A stretch of DNA of 64,000 nucleotides from Methylobacterium sp. Leaf108 (lineage in GTDB: Bacteria; Pseudomonadota; Alphaproteobacteria; Rhizobiales; Beijerinckiaceae): the NCBI RefSeq assembly GCF_001423265.1, contig NZ_LMND01000033.1:62196-126195 (forward strand). The letters run 5' to 3'. Shown here one piece after another: positions 1 to 7,147 of this stretch. A program made the position numbers and the translations under genes. A model generated the notes under the pieces. That model made no database searches. It was not told where the DNA came from and saw nothing but the letters and a program-made list of their open reading frames with translations. Numbering within the stretch: position 1 is the stretch's first letter; every line of letters starts with the position of its first letter.

Positions 1-140
1 AGCAGGGCCGGCGCGTCGGGTCGGCCCATCTCCTGGATGTGCCACACGAGGCCGGCGGCCTCGACGAAGCGGCTCGCGGCGCGGTTGGGCCAGTCGCCCC
101 CGTCGCGCTCCCACTGGGGACGGTCGCTGCGGCTCGTCAT
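1..140 (-). CDS. bchO: Mg-chelatase-associated alpha/beta hydrolase BchO, N-terminal part
   Basis: Partial gene that runs off the left edge; about 46 N-terminal residues are visible. They contain the segments WERDGGDWPN and SRFVEAAG followed by WHIQEMG, which is how BchO proteins begin (alpha/beta hydrolases found with magnesium chelatase). The ATG overlaps the bchD stop by 4 bases (ATGA), so translation is probably coupled and the gene is the third of a bchI-bchD-bchO operon. BchO's exact biochemical role is unsettled; a helper function in Mg insertion into protoporphyrin IX is the usual assumption. The catalytic residues lie outside the window. Confidence 0.85.
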   Translation of the reverse strand, partial: MTSRSDRPQWERDGGDWPNRAASRFVEAAGLVWHIQEMGRPDAPAL

Positions 141-1921
141 CGCGTCTCCTGCGACAGCGCCTTGACGGCGCCGCTCACCTGGCTCGCGTCGGCATAGGGC
201 AGCGCGAGGTAGCGGGCGTCCATGGCCGCGGCCAGGCGCCGGGCCACGTCCTGGGGTCGGGGGGCGGTGTCGATGAAGATCGCGCGGATGCCGGTGGCCC
301 GCAGCGCCGCGGCCGCCTTCAGCGCGTCGGCGCCGGCCTGCGCCCGGCCGGCCTCGCCGACGCGGTCGATGTTGGCGCGCCCGTCGGTGAGGATCACCAC
401 CACCGGGGTGCCCCCGCCGCGGCGCACGCCCAGCGCCACCTGCATGGCGATGTCGAGGCCGCTGGCGAGCGGCGTGCCGCCGCCGCCGGGCAGGGCCGAG
501 AGGCCGCGCTTGGCCCGCACCAGCGAGCGCGTCGGCGGCAAGACCAGTTCGGCGCTGCGCCCGCGGAACGCCACCAGGGCGACCTTGTCGCGGCGGATGT
601 AGGCCTCGGCCAGGAGCAGCTCGACGGCGCCCTTGGCCTCGGCCAGCCGCTCCAGGGCGGCCGAGCCGGAGGCGTCCACGGCGAAGATCGTGGTGGTCTC
701 GGTGCGCTGCTTGAAGCGGGCGATGCGCACGTCCTGCGGGCGCACCACGAGGCGCCGCCCTTCGCGCCCGCGCATCCGCTGCCAGGGGGCGGCCGCGCGC
801 AGGGTCTCGATGAGGTCGAGGCGGCCGCTGCGCGCGTCGCCGGGCCGGCTGCCGGCCGGGCGGCCGCTGCGGGAGGAGGCCGCCGCCGCGCCGATCCGGC
901 CGGCCCGCGGCACCTTGGGCCTGAGCCCGCCCTCCGCGAGCTGCGCCAGCAGGCCCGGGGGGATCGCGGCCCGCGCCGCTTCGACCACGCGGTCCTCGAG
1001 CTCGGATGCGGTCCGCTCGGCGTCGGTCTCCGGCGCGGGCTGCGGCTCCTGCGGCGGGCCGTCCGCGCCCTCCTCGTCGGGTTCCTGGGCGTCGGATTCT
1101 TCGGCCTCCTCCGGCGCCGTGGGCGGCAGCCGGGTCGCGCGCGGGCCGAGCACCAGCCGCGCCGCTTCGATCGTGTCGGCCTCGTCCACGGTGGAGCGTC
1201 CATCGAGGCCGGCGGCGATCCGGGCGACGCGGGCGGCCAGCAGCGGGCCGCGCAGGGACAGGACGCCGAGCGCGGCCGACGCCTGGCACAGGGCCGTCAC
1301 TGCGTCCTCCCCCAGCACCGCCGCGCCCATCGGGGGACGGGGGAGCTGATCCGCGTCAGCCTCGACGTCCCTGACCGACAGATCGGTGAGGTCGATCCAG
1401 AAGGCGAGCCGTTCGGCGAGCACCGGGGGGGCTCGCTCCTCCTCGCCGATGCCCTCGTCGAGGAGGACCAGTCCGAACCGGGCCGGCCGGCTCTCGGCGA
1501 GCCCGTCGCGCTCCACCCGGACGAGTCCGGTGTCGAGGGCGGCGGCCAGGCGCGCCGCCGTGCCGGGGCTGAGGCGCTCGGCCATGGGCACGACGACGAT
1601 GCCGCCGTCGGCGTCCGCGAGCAGGCCCCGTTGCGCCACCGGCCGCCCGGCGGCCAGGGTCGCGGCGAGGTCGAGGCCGCCGATCAGGCGATCGTCGGCG
1701 ATGGTGCCCGGCATCTTTCGCCATGGCGCGGCCTTCGGCATGGCCGCGTGGAGGGCGGCGAGCCAGGCGTCGCGCACCGGTCCCGCGCCGGCGCGCACCA
1801 GGACACCGCCGCAGCCGTGGGGATCGTTCGCCACGAGACGGGCGATGCGCAGGGCGTCGCGCCACAGGGCCGCCGCATGGAACCCGCCCTCCCCCGCAGA
1901 GGGTGGAGGGTCCGCCGGCAC
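137..1921 (-). CDS. bchD: Magnesium chelatase subunit D
   Basis: Subunit D of the ATP-dependent chelatase that inserts Mg2+ into protoporphyrin IX, the first committed step of bacteriochlorophyll synthesis. The 594-residue product has a degenerate AAA-like N-terminal part, a Pro/Glu/Asp-rich linker around residues 266-312, and a C-terminal von Willebrand (integrin I) domain. The MIDAS motif DASGS is at 416-420, with the supporting GGGGTPLASG and LTDGRAN segments. I chose the GTG six bases after the bchI stop; a TTG overlapping that stop is an alternative. The open frame continues upstream through bchI, but that stretch is a shadow of bchI. The length is normal for BchD. Confidence 0.93.
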   Translation of the reverse strand: MPADPPPSAGEGGFHAAALWRDALRIARLVANDPHGCGGVLVRAGAGPVRDAWLAALHAAMPKAAPWRKMPGTIADDRLIGGLDLAATLAAGRPVAQRGLLADADGGIVVVPMAERLSPGTAARLAAALDTGLVRVERDGLAESRPARFGLVLLDEGIGEEERAPPVLAERLAFWIDLTDLSVRDVEADADQLPRPPMGAAVLGEDAVTALCQASAALGVLSLRGPLLAARVARIAAGLDGRSTVDEADTIEAARLVLGPRATRLPPTAPEEAEESDAQEPDEEGADGPPQEPQPAPETDAERTASELEDRVVEAARAAIPPGLLAQLAEGGLRPKVPRAGRIGAAAASSRSGRPAGSRPGDARSGRLDLIETLRAAAPWQRMRGREGRRLVVRPQDVRIARFKQRTETTTIFAVDASGSAALERLAEAKGAVELLLAEAYIRRDKVALVAFRGRSAELVLPPTRSLVRAKRGLSALPGGGGTPLASGLDIAMQVALGVRRGGGTPVVVILTDGRANIDRVGEAGRAQAGADALKAAAALRATGIRAIFIDTAPRPQDVARRLAAAMDARYLALPYADASQVSGAVKALSQETR

Positions 1922-1926
1922 CGTGT

Positions 1927-2964
1927 TCAAAGCGAAAAGACCTCGGCCACCGCCCGCGCCACGCGCGCGGTCGAGCCGGATTCGTCCAGCGGGTTGCGGC
2001 GCAGGCGGTGGCGCAGGGCGGCCGGGGCGATGCGGACGAGATGGTCGCGGTCCACCGTCCGGGCCCCCTCGAAGGCGGCCAAAGCCCGGGCCGTGCGCAT
2101 CAGGGTGAGCTCGCCGCGCAGGCCGTCGGTGCCGAGCGCGAGGCAGAGCCGGGCGGCATCCTCCAGGGTCGCATCGGGCACCTCGAGGCTCGGCAGGCGC
2201 GCGCGGGCGGCGGTGAGGTCGGCTTGGATGGCGCGGTCGGCGGCCTCGTAGGCCGCGCAGAACCCGGCCGGATCGCGCTCGAAGGCGTCGCGGCGGCGCA
2301 CCACGTCGATGCGGGTGGGCAGGTCGGTGGGGGTGGTGACCTCGACGGCGAGGCCGAACCGGTCGAGGAGCTGGGGCCGCAGTTCCCCCTCCTCCGGGTT
2401 GCCGCTCCCGACCAGCACGAACCGCGCCGGGTGGCGCACGCTCAGGCCCTCGCGCTCGACGGTGTTGATGCCGGAGGCGGCGACGTCGAGGAGGAGGTCG
2501 ACGAGGTGGTCGTCGAGGAGGTTGACCTCGTCGATGTAGAGGAAGCCGCGGTTGGCCCGCGCCAGCAGACCCGGCTCGAACGCCTTCTCGCCGTGCGCCA
2601 GGGCGCGTTCGAGATCGAGGGCGCCGACCACCCGGTCCTCGGTGGCGCCCAGCGGCAGGTCCACCACCGGCACCGGCACGAGGTGGGACCGGCGCTCGCC
2701 CTGGCGCGCGGCGCAATGCGGGCATGGGTCGGGGCTCTGGGCGGGATCGCAGCCGTAGGGGCAACCGACCACCGCCCTCATCTTGGGCAGCAGCGCGGCC
2801 AGCCCCCGGATCGCCGTGGACTTGCCGGTGCCGCGGTCCCCGAACACGAGGACGCCGCCGACGGAGGGGTCCACGGCGGCGATCAGCAGCGCCCGCTTCA
2901 TCTCGTCCTGGGCGACGATGGCGGAGAAGGGAAAGGTGGTCACGCGGGGGCACGCTTTCGTCAT
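1927..2964 (-). CDS. bchI: Magnesium chelatase ATPase subunit I
   Basis: AAA+ ATPase subunit of Mg-chelatase; its ring assembles with BchD and drives Mg2+ insertion by BchH. The product has 345 residues. Walker A is GDRGTGKST (42-50) and Walker B is GFLYIDE (about 140-146). A cysteine cluster (CPYGCDP and CPHC, around 68-84) lies between them. The start was set at the ATG encoding MTKACPRV. An in-frame start 162 bases upstream would add a low-complexity N-terminus translated from a dispersed repeat and is unlikely. It is the first gene of the bchI-D-O series; no bchH is in the window. Confidence 0.95.
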   Translation of the reverse strand: MTKACPRVTTFPFSAIVAQDEMKRALLIAAVDPSVGGVLVFGDRGTGKSTAIRGLAALLPKMRAVVGCPYGCDPAQSPDPCPHCAARQGERRSHLVPVPVVDLPLGATEDRVVGALDLERALAHGEKAFEPGLLARANRGFLYIDEVNLLDDHLVDLLLDVAASGINTVEREGLSVRHPARFVLVGSGNPEEGELRPQLLDRFGLAVEVTTPTDLPTRIDVVRRRDAFERDPAGFCAAYEAADRAIQADLTAARARLPSLEVPDATLEDAARLCLALGTDGLRGELTLMRTARALAAFEGARTVDRDHLVRIAPAALRHRLRRNPLDESGSTARVARAVAEVFSL

Positions 2965-2997
2965 GGTCGGTACAGGGAATCGCACGAAGCGCGAACT

Positions 2998-3083
2998 CCC
3001 CTTCCCCGCGGCTGGGGAAGGTGGCCCGCGGAGCGGGTCGGATGAGGGTGGCTCCTCTCGCGGGAGGGTGCCCTCACTCCCCC
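2998..3083. repeat. Dispersed GC-rich palindromic repeat in the hemA-bchI intergenic region
   Basis: This accounts for the 300-base gap between hemA and bchI. It begins with the hairpin CTTCCCC-gcggct-GGGGAAG (3001-3020), then a GGCCCGCGGAGCGGGTC stem, then GATGAGGG and CCCTCACT as inverted arms around a small GC hairpin. Composite elements of this build are scattered between genes in Methylobacterium and Bradyrhizobium genomes. It may also end transcription from hemA. I see no gene here. Confidence 0.6.
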
Positions 3084-3264
3084 ATGCTCCGCAAGCGCCC
3101 AAACGCGCGCAGGCGAGCGGATGCACACAGGCCGCCGATGGCGCACCCGACCGGTCCCGGACGGCGCGGTTCCCTCCCCTGACGGCGAGGGAACACGAAA
3201 GCGGATCCCGCGACCGTTCAGTCGGTGGCGCCGAATTCCCCGACGTGCCGCCGCGGCGAGCGTC

Positions 3265-4482
3265 TCACTCCGCCGCCGCCCGCTCCACGCCCATGCGGCC
3301 CCAGATCGAGGTGAGCGCGCCGACGAGGTGGTCGATGTCGGCGTCCGAATGCAGCGGCGAGGGCGTGATCCGCAGGCGCTCGGTGCCGCGCGGCACGGTG
3401 GGGTAGTTGATCGGCTGCACGTAGATGCCGAACTCGTCGAGCAGCGTGTCCGAGATCGCCTTGCACAGGACGGGATCGCCGACCATCACCGGCACGATGT
3501 GGCTGTCGTTGGGGAGGTAGGGGATGTCGGCCGCGTCGAGGCGGGCGCGGACCTGTGCGACCCGCTCCTGATGCCGGATGCGCTCGACGTTGCTGCCCTT
3601 GAGGTGCCGGATGCTGGCGGCCGCACCCGCCGCGACGGCCGGCGGCAGCGAGGTGGTGAAGATGAAGCCCGAGGCGAAGCTGCGCACGAAGTCGCACAGT
3701 TTCTCGGAACCGGTGATGTAGCCGCCATGCACCGCGAAGGCCTTGCCGAGGGTGCCCTCGATGACGTCGAGGCGGTGGGCGAGGCCCTCGCGCTCGGAGA
3801 TGCCGCCGCCGCGATTCCCGTAGAGGCCGACCGCATGGACCTCGTCGAGGTAGGTGAGCGCGCCGTGGGCTTCCGCCACGTCGCAGATCTCGGCGATGGG
3901 GGCGATGTCGCCATCCATGGAATAGACCGACTCGAAGGCCACGAGCTTGGGGCGCGAGGGATCGATCAGCCGCAGCTTGCGGTCGAGGTCTTCGGGATCG
4001 TTGTGGCGGAAAATGTGGCGCTCGGCGCGGCTCGCCTTGATGCCCTCGATCATGGAGGCGTGGTTGCCCTCGTCGGAGAGCACGACGCAGCCCGGCAGCT
4101 TGCCGGCGAGCGTGCCCAGCGCCGCCCAGTTCGAGACGTAGCCGGAGGTGAAGAGGAGGGCCGATTCCTTCTGGTGAAGGTCGGCCAGTTCCTGCTCCAG
4201 GAGCACATGGTAGTGGTTGGTGCCCGAGATGTTGCGAGTGCCGCCAGCACCCGCGCCGCAGCGGTCGAGGGCATCGTGCATGGCGTCGAGCACGACCGGG
4301 TTCTGGCCCATGCCGAGATAGTCGTTCGAGCACCACACCGTCACCGGGCGCTGGCCGCCGGGCGTGTGGTGGGTGGCATGGGGGAAACGGCCGTTGTGGC
4401 GTTCGAGATCGGTGAAGACGCGGTAGCGGCCCTCGCGATGGAGACCGGCCAATGCGTCACCGAAGAATGCCTCGTAATCCAT
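3265..4482 (-). CDS. hemA: 5-aminolevulinate synthase
   Basis: PLP enzyme that condenses glycine with succinyl-CoA to 5-aminolevulinate, the entry to haem, cobalamin and bacteriochlorophyll in alphaproteobacteria. The 405 residues match the usual family length. Visible landmarks are [10 protein letters not shown] (50-59), the glycine-rich [13 protein letters not shown] (76-88), DEVHAVG (213-219), and [11 protein letters not shown] with the Schiff-base lysine at about 247. The ATG is preceded by a strong purine-rich GGGAAAGGGG. Lying beside bchID ties early and late tetrapyrrole steps together, although an intergenic repeat separates them. Confidence 0.96.
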   Translation of the reverse strand: MDYEAFFGDALAGLHREGRYRVFTDLERHNGRFPHATHHTPGGQRPVTVWCSNDYLGMGQNPVVLDAMHDALDRCGAGAGGTRNISGTNHYHVLLEQELADLHQKESALLFTSGYVSNWAALGTLAGKLPGCVVLSDEGNHASMIEGIKASRAERHIFRHNDPEDLDRKLRLIDPSRPKLVAFESVYSMDGDIAPIAEICDVAEAHGALTYLDEVHAVGLYGNRGGGISEREGLAHRLDVIEGTLGKAFAVHGGYITGSEKLCDFVRSFASGFIFTTSLPPAVAAGAAASIRHLKGSNVERIRHQERVAQVRARLDAADIPYLPNDSHIVPVMVGDPVLCKAISDTLLDEFGIYVQPINYPTVPRGTERLRITPSPLHSDADIDHLVGALTSIWGRMGVERAAAE

Positions 4483-4523
4483 GGGCGTCCCCTTTCCCTG
4501 TCATCCGACGTTCTGTGCGGCTC

Positions 4524-4555
4524 GTGACAACCTAGCTTGACACTCGAAGTGACAA
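4524..4555. promoter_or_regulatory. Three-half-site operator array upstream of hemA
   Basis: Three copies of a 7-mer alternate in orientation: GTGACAA (4524-4530), TTGACAC (4537-4543, inverted, one mismatch) and GTGACAA (4549-4555). They make two overlapping imperfect dyads. The array lies 42-73 bases before the hemA ATG and covers the predicted -10 element and start site, which would suit a repressor. It does not match the FNR (TTGAT-N4-ATCAA) or PpsR (TGT-N12-ACA) consensus exactly, so the regulator is unknown. Confidence 0.45.
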
Positions 4556-4580
4556 TAATTCTAGACACGAAATTTGCCAG
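4552..4580 (-). promoter_or_regulatory. Candidate sigma70-type promoter of hemA
   Basis: Read on the minus strand, CTGGCA (-35, 4575-4580) and TATTGT (-10, 4552-4557) are separated by 17 bases. Each hexamer matches the consensus at four of six positions. The start site would fall near 4545, giving a leader of about 60 bases. It sits in the only clearly AT-rich patch of this intergenic region. Confidence 0.4.
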
Positions 4581-4997
4581 CACTTTTTTTCGGCCCTCGC
4601 CGACTCTTCGCGGGAGGGGGGGAACGATGGGGTATGGCGGGGGCACGCCGCGCCTGCGCACCGTGGGCTCCGAACGCAAGATTCCGAACGTAAGATCAGG
4701 TCGTCGGATGCGGTCGATGCCCGCCTCCCCGTCATCCCGGGGCTGTGCAGCACAACCGGGAATCCATGAGTGCCGCCGCCGACCGAAGAGCTGTCGGCGA
4801 CTCCGGGTTCCGGGTTCACCTGCGGCGCCCCGGTATGACCGAGGCTGGCCGTGACCGTGGGGATCGTCGTCTCGGTTGTGTGTCGCGACCTCGGTGCGCC
4901 GAGCGACCGCCGCCGTCGAGATCCCCGCGTCAGCTTTGGACCGAATCGAATCGGCTTCGCCGGAACGGGCCGTCTCGACGATGCCGCCCCTTGAGCC
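4581..4997. other. Intergenic region with a dispersed repeat, no gene seen
   Basis: About 415 bases between the hemA promoter and the gene ending at 4998. The part near 4725-4860 contains inverted GTCATCCCGGG-like and CCCCGGTATGAC-like arms, typical of the scattered palindromic repeats of this genome. Short open frames here have no ribosome-binding site or recognisable protein. Genes on both sides read leftward, so the region is upstream of hemA and downstream of the 4998-6871 operon. Confidence 0.5.
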
Positions 4998-5648
4998 CTA
5001 AAGCGCCTTGCCGTCGTGCCAGACGCAGTTGGAGGCGAGGATGCCGAGGTTCACGTCGGACTTGGCCGGCTGCGGCAGGGTCTTGCCGTCCATGGCGAGG
5101 TCGATCTTGATCTCGACCTGGCCCTTCTGCTCGTTGGTCCGGCGCGAGAAGTAGCAGTACTGCTGGAAGGGCGCGTCCTCGTTGGCCTTGAAGTTCCAGC
5201 CGGTGACGATCTGCCCGTCCATGTAGGGCACCTGCTTGAACACCGTGAAGCTGGTGTTCACCGTGGCCTTCGAGGCCGGGGCGGCGTCGGCGCCGAGCTG
5301 CGCCTTGGTCGGCGTCGGCGTCGCCGCGGCCCTGGGGAGCCCGCCCTCGAGCTTCAGAGTGTTGTCGGTGAGCGTGACCTCGCCCTTGGTCTTGATGGTG
5401 ACGTCGGACAGCGCCGTCTGCATCGCGGCGGCGATCTTCTCGGCGGCCGAATCGAACTGGTTCATCGTCGCGTAGCCGTAGAAGCTGGCGCCCAGGCCCG
5501 CCCCCGCCAGCAGACAGAAGGCGCCCGCCCCGAGGGAGCGGAACAGGAAGGCGCGCGCGGCGGTCATCCGCGCCTCCGCCCTGAGGCGGCCGTTGACGCT
5601 CTGGGCGAGGACGACGTTCTCGGGCGTCCCTTGCGCGTGCAGGCTCAT
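4998..5648 (-). CDS. Single-pass membrane-anchored protein of unknown function
   Basis: 216 residues, family not recognised. A hydrophobic segment at about 33-57 (FLFRSLGAGAFCLLAGAGLG) follows a basic stretch, so the rest (58-216) is probably periplasmic. The outer part begins with a helix containing AAEKIAAAMQTAL, then a Pro/Ala/Thr linker, then a compact domain with two cysteines (QQYCYF and ASNCVW) that could form a disulfide. The start codon overlaps the stop of the upstream gene by 4 bases (ATGA), so the two proteins are probably made together. Expression may follow the CtrA box in front of that gene. Confidence 0.75.
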   Translation of the reverse strand: MSLHAQGTPENVVLAQSVNGRLRAEARMTAARAFLFRSLGAGAFCLLAGAGLGASFYGYATMNQFDSAAEKIAAAMQTALSDVTIKTKGEVTLTDNTLKLEGGLPRAAATPTPTKAQLGADAAPASKATVNTSFTVFKQVPYMDGQIVTGWNFKANEDAPFQQYCYFSRRTNEQKGQVEIKIDLAMDGKTLPQPAKSDVNLGILASNCVWHDGKAL

Positions 5649-6871
5649 GCGCCCGCTCCCGCGCTGGCCGGGACCGCCGTCGGCGCGCTCGCCGCCGGCC
5701 TGCGGTCGATCGGGATCACCGCGCCGCCGGCCGCCGCCTCGCGGGCGGCGGCGGCATCACGGGCCGCCGCGGGCTTGGGCTGCTGCAGCCCCATCTCCTC
5801 GCGGATCGCGTCGGTGATCGAATCGAGCATGTAGGGCGTGGCCGCCGGGTCGACGGTGGCACCGAGGTCGTCCTCGTCCATGAAGGTCTTGCGCACCGAG
5901 ACCGAGCACAGGGCGAGGATCGTCGAGGCGAAGGCGGCGCAGAGCGCAGGCACGAACACGAAGATGCGCAGGAAGGCGTGGACCTGCGCGTCGGTGACGT
6001 CGATGGGGTCGACGCCGTAGACCATGGCGGTGAAGGAGTGCAGCTGCGAGCGGTTGACCGCGTTGCGATAGGCCTGCTCGGCGTCCGCCACCTTGCGGTC
6101 GGCCGCACCCCGGTCGAGCTCGGCCCGCGCCTTGCGGGCGTCCTCGAGGGACTTCACGACGAGGCCGCGGTCGGCGCCGGCCTTGGCGACGCTGGCGTTC
6201 AGCGTGGCGGTGCGCGGATCGGTGACGCACTTCAGGTTGGAGTAGCGCTGGCCGCGGCTGTTGGTGCCGGAGATCCGCTCGCACCGCTGGGCGGGAAGGC
6301 CCGCGAGCTGGGTGGCGTTCTCGGTGGCCCGCTTCTCGATCTGGTCGAGCTCGGTGGTGTATTGCGCGACCCGGGCGTCGGCGGCGCCGATGCGGCCGTC
6401 GATGGTGCTGCGGTCGGCCTGGGCGTCCTTGAGGGCGGTCTTGGCCTTGGCCGCATCCATGAGGCGGGGGTGGAACATCATCTCGCCGAGCTGGGACACC
6501 GACTTCGTCGTCACGCCCGCCGCGAAGACGATGCCGATGATGGCCAGCACCCGCACGACGAACGAGCGCTGCGTCCGCGCCAGGATGCCCAGCGGCACGC
6601 GGCACAGCTCCACCGCCGCATAGACCAGCGGCGCCAGCAGCATGAAGTAGAAGGCGCGCGGATCACCGTCGCTGTAGTAGCCCGCGAACAGCCAGGCGCC
6701 CCACAGGGACGCCCCGATGACCATCGCCTCCACGAGGTAGGCGATGCCGACGTAGCCCCACTTGATGCGGTAGCCCTTTTCCACGTGGCGCTCGTGACGC
6801 CACTGGTCCGACTCGCGGATCCAGGCACGGCGCTCGCGCTGGACGTCCCTGCTCGGGGGGGTTCTCGGCAT
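5645..6871 (-). CDS. Polytopic membrane protein with a central coiled coil, unknown function
   Basis: 408 residues, family not recognised. There are two N-terminal membrane segments (about 40-66 and 75-95) and one near 103-122. A charged, largely helical region follows (about 135-275) with QIEKRATENATQL-like coiled-coil character and an isolated CERISG/LKCVTD cysteine pair. Another membrane segment lies near 305-330, and the tail is acidic then Ala/Pro-rich. Such architecture fits a scaffold spanning the inner membrane. The gene heads a two-gene operon (ATGA overlap with the next gene) and has a perfect TTAA-N7-TTAA box 37 bases upstream, which suggests cell-cycle-linked expression. Confidence 0.75.
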   Translation of the reverse strand: MPRTPPSRDVQRERRAWIRESDQWRHERHVEKGYRIKWGYVGIAYLVEAMVIGASLWGAWLFAGYYSDGDPRAFYFMLLAPLVYAAVELCRVPLGILARTQRSFVVRVLAIIGIVFAAGVTTKSVSQLGEMMFHPRLMDAAKAKTALKDAQADRSTIDGRIGAADARVAQYTTELDQIEKRATENATQLAGLPAQRCERISGTNSRGQRYSNLKCVTDPRTATLNASVAKAGADRGLVVKSLEDARKARAELDRGAADRKVADAEQAYRNAVNRSQLHSFTAMVYGVDPIDVTDAQVHAFLRIFVFVPALCAAFASTILALCSVSVRKTFMDEDDLGATVDPAATPYMLDSITDAIREEMGLQQPKPAAARDAAAAREAAAGGAVIPIDRRPAASAPTAVPASAGAGA

Positions 6872-6907
6872 GGGGCACTCTGGTTTCGATACGCGACGGA
6901 GGCGGGT

Positions 6908-6922
6908 TTAACATCCGGTTAA
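6908..6922. promoter_or_regulatory. Perfect CtrA box
   Basis: The sequence TTAACATCCGGTTAA is an exact TTAA-N7-TTAA match to the binding site of the alphaproteobacterial cell-cycle regulator CtrA. It lies 37 bases before the ATG of the 6871-to-4998 operon, and the next gene rightward starts 225 bases away. In a genome this GC-rich two TTAA tetramers at exact spacing are uncommon by chance. Confidence 0.55.
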
Positions 6923-7147
6923 GCAGCCGCGTTATGCGGCTATTGTGCCGTTTTTGGGCCAGCCCGCGGTCCAATCGTCGGCCTGCGGTTCCCGACGGGC
7001 CGGGATGGCCGTCGCGGAAGGCTTGCGTCCCGCATCCGCCTCGCGCAAAGCCGCGCTCGGGCGGCGCGGCCGTGGCCGGCATCGCTCCGGCCGCTCGCGG
7101 CCCGAGGACGCCACGCTCGCGGCGGCCGAGAACGGAGCCGGACTGCG

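Noticed and set aside
1922-2953. N-terminal extension of BchD into bchI
   Set aside because: The extension is the shifted-frame translation of bchI, very Arg/Pro-rich. bchI itself has Walker motifs, so BchD must start near 1921.
4537-4555. FNR or PpsR binding site before hemA
   Set aside because: Spacing and half-site bases do not fit TTGAT-N4-ATCAA or TGT-N12-ACA; it is kept as an unassigned operator instead.
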